Assembly: GCA_905372155.1 (NCBI GenBank)
Contig: CAJPNZ010000011.1
Location: 1-50,935 of the forward strand
DNA: 50,935 bases
Direction of reading: 5' to 3'
From: Propionibacteriaceae bacterium
GTDB taxonomy: Bacteria; Actinomycetota; Actinomycetes; Propionibacteriales; Propionibacteriaceae
The translations under genes were made by a program, and so were the position numbers. The notes beneath the pieces are model-generated. The model was not told the origin of the DNA. It ran no database searches and was given only the letters and a program-made list of their open reading frames with translations. This document shows, piece by piece, positions 50,264 through 50,935 of this stretch (position 1 is its first letter; each line of letters starts with the position of its first letter).

Positions 50264-50935
50264 GTGAAGACAGCCACAAGCCTTGACCGTGACCAGATCC
50301 TTGACCTGTGTGAACTGGTCCACACCTCCTGCTCCGGGAATCTTCCCCCGGCAGGGTCCCGTGTCCTAGGGTTGTTCCGCTGCATCCAAGTCACTGTGTT
50401 GATGCTGCGGCACAATCTCACCCAAGAGTTGCTGGCCGACATCCACACGGTCTCCCAAGCCACCATCTCACGAGTGGTGGCCGTCTTACACCCCCCCTGA
50501 TCGCCGAAGCCCTCCAAGCCTGGATACCTGAGGTGGGGGACCTTGACCCGGACCGTCAGTACATCATCGACGGTACTTTGGCGCCCTGCTGGTCGTGGCA
50601 CGACCACCCCGAGCTGTATTCAGGCAAGCACCGCACGACGGGGGTGAACCTGCAGGTGGCCTGCACCCTGGCAGGGCACCTCGCCTGGGTCTCCCCACCC
50701 CTGCCGGGCAGTGTTCATGATGCGAAGGCCATCAAGGAATCCGACTTCCTCACAACCCTCAATGCTCAAAGTCATATTGGGAACAAGGAGGCTTATGCAT
50801 AGCGACGCGTCGACCAGCGAAACCCCTAGTCAGAGCGCACTTGCGGATGGCTGCGAATAAGCCTCAAGGGCTACATCGGTTTGGGAATGATCACCCCCAT
50901 GAAGAAACCCACCCACGGTGAACTCACCGACACCG
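50264..50935 (+). pseudogene. IS5-family transposase, frameshifted and interrupted by a MITE
   Basis: The N-terminal part (50264-50500) has a helix-turn-helix in TQELLADIHTVSQATISRVV and stops after VLHPP. In the shifted frame the DDE region continues: DRQYIIDGTLAPCWSWHDHP, LYSGKHRTTGVNLQVAC and GSVHDAKAIKESDFL. At IGNK an 80-bp-class MITE is inserted, after which KGYIGLGMITPMKKP continues to the window edge. There are thus a frameshift in a C-run near 50,495 and an insertion; the element cannot move itself. Confidence 0.88.
50788..50865. mobile_element. MITE copy 2 (78 bp)
   Basis: Ends GAGGCTTATGC and GCGAATAAGCCTC; flanked by direct AAG copies (50785-50787, 50866-50868), which restore the IS5 transposase reading exactly when one copy and the element are removed. 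Aligned with copy 1 it differs mainly by point changes and two 1-base gaps. Confidence 0.9.

Larger units (their letters stand above)
50127..50935 (+). mobile_element. IS5-family insertion sequence (left part, runs off the window)
   Basis: A candidate left end GAGGCTTATCCATAG (50127-50141) is followed after about 120 bases by a transposase gene. The end matches that of MITE copy 2 (GAGGCTTATGCATAG) at 14 of 15 bases, suggesting this family mobilises the MITEs. The right end lies outside the window. Confidence 0.65.

Noticed and set aside
1..50935. CRISPR arrays, tRNA and rRNA genes
   Set aside because: No regularly spaced repeats and no cloverleaf or ribosomal sequence were noticed in reading; a dedicated RNA scan was not possible.

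Overview
The window is GC-rich actinobacterial chromosome: GTG starts and stop/start overlaps (ATGA, GTGA, TGATG) are common, and insertion sequences of the ISL3, IS481 and IS5 families are scattered through it. The gene mix (FecBCD-type importers, a CobN-family chelatase with ChlI/ChlD, a DtxR-like operator) fits the Propionibacteriaceae, but no rRNA or marker gene is present, so the family is an inference.

Left end (1-8.5 kb): a tail-to-tail metal-uptake region. Two ABC half-transporters (125-3683, plus strand) converge on a FecBCDE-like importer operon (7423-3680, minus strand). The operon starts just below a Fur/Zur-type palindrome. A SAM methyltransferase lies divergently.

Accessory island (about 8.5-27.4 kb): a membrane-anchored GNAT fusion, an IS481 element abutting a duplicated scrap of a MocR gene, an AlbA_2 ATP-binding regulator flanked by direct repeats, a five-gene restriction locus (HsdM, RhuM, HsdS, Mrr-like, HsdR), a MobF relaxase relic, a three-gene ABC-three-component defence operon, and a decayed ISL3 element.

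Housekeeping-like block (27.4-33.1 kb): OsmC protein, then a minus-strand trio (UPF0261/Tm-1-like, TIM-barrel PEP-hydrolase family, SRPBCC) divergent from a MocR regulator, then a DUF2975 membrane protein plus XRE regulator under a repeated operator.

Chelatase operon (43.3-33.3 kb, minus): binding protein, permease, ATPase, CobN-like subunit, lipoprotein, ChlD, ChlI. It is tightly coupled and has a DtxR/IdeR-like box upstream. No other corrin or chlorophyll genes accompany it, so import and metal removal or exchange of a tetrapyrrole such as haem is the reading I favour.

Right end (43.5-50.9 kb): a bacteriocin-like and gene-decay zone. It holds a secreted two-cysteine protein, several small paralogous two-helix membrane proteins (one split by a mobile element), a LanM lanthipeptide-synthetase relic, an XRE-ImmA gene with an internally deleted DUF4411 toxin, a DISARM DrmD-like fragment, transposase fragments and a GNAT. 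Two copies of an 80-bp miniature inverted-repeat element with 3-bp target duplications lie here. One sits in a small membrane-protein gene and one in the transposase of an IS5-like element that shares its terminal sequence.
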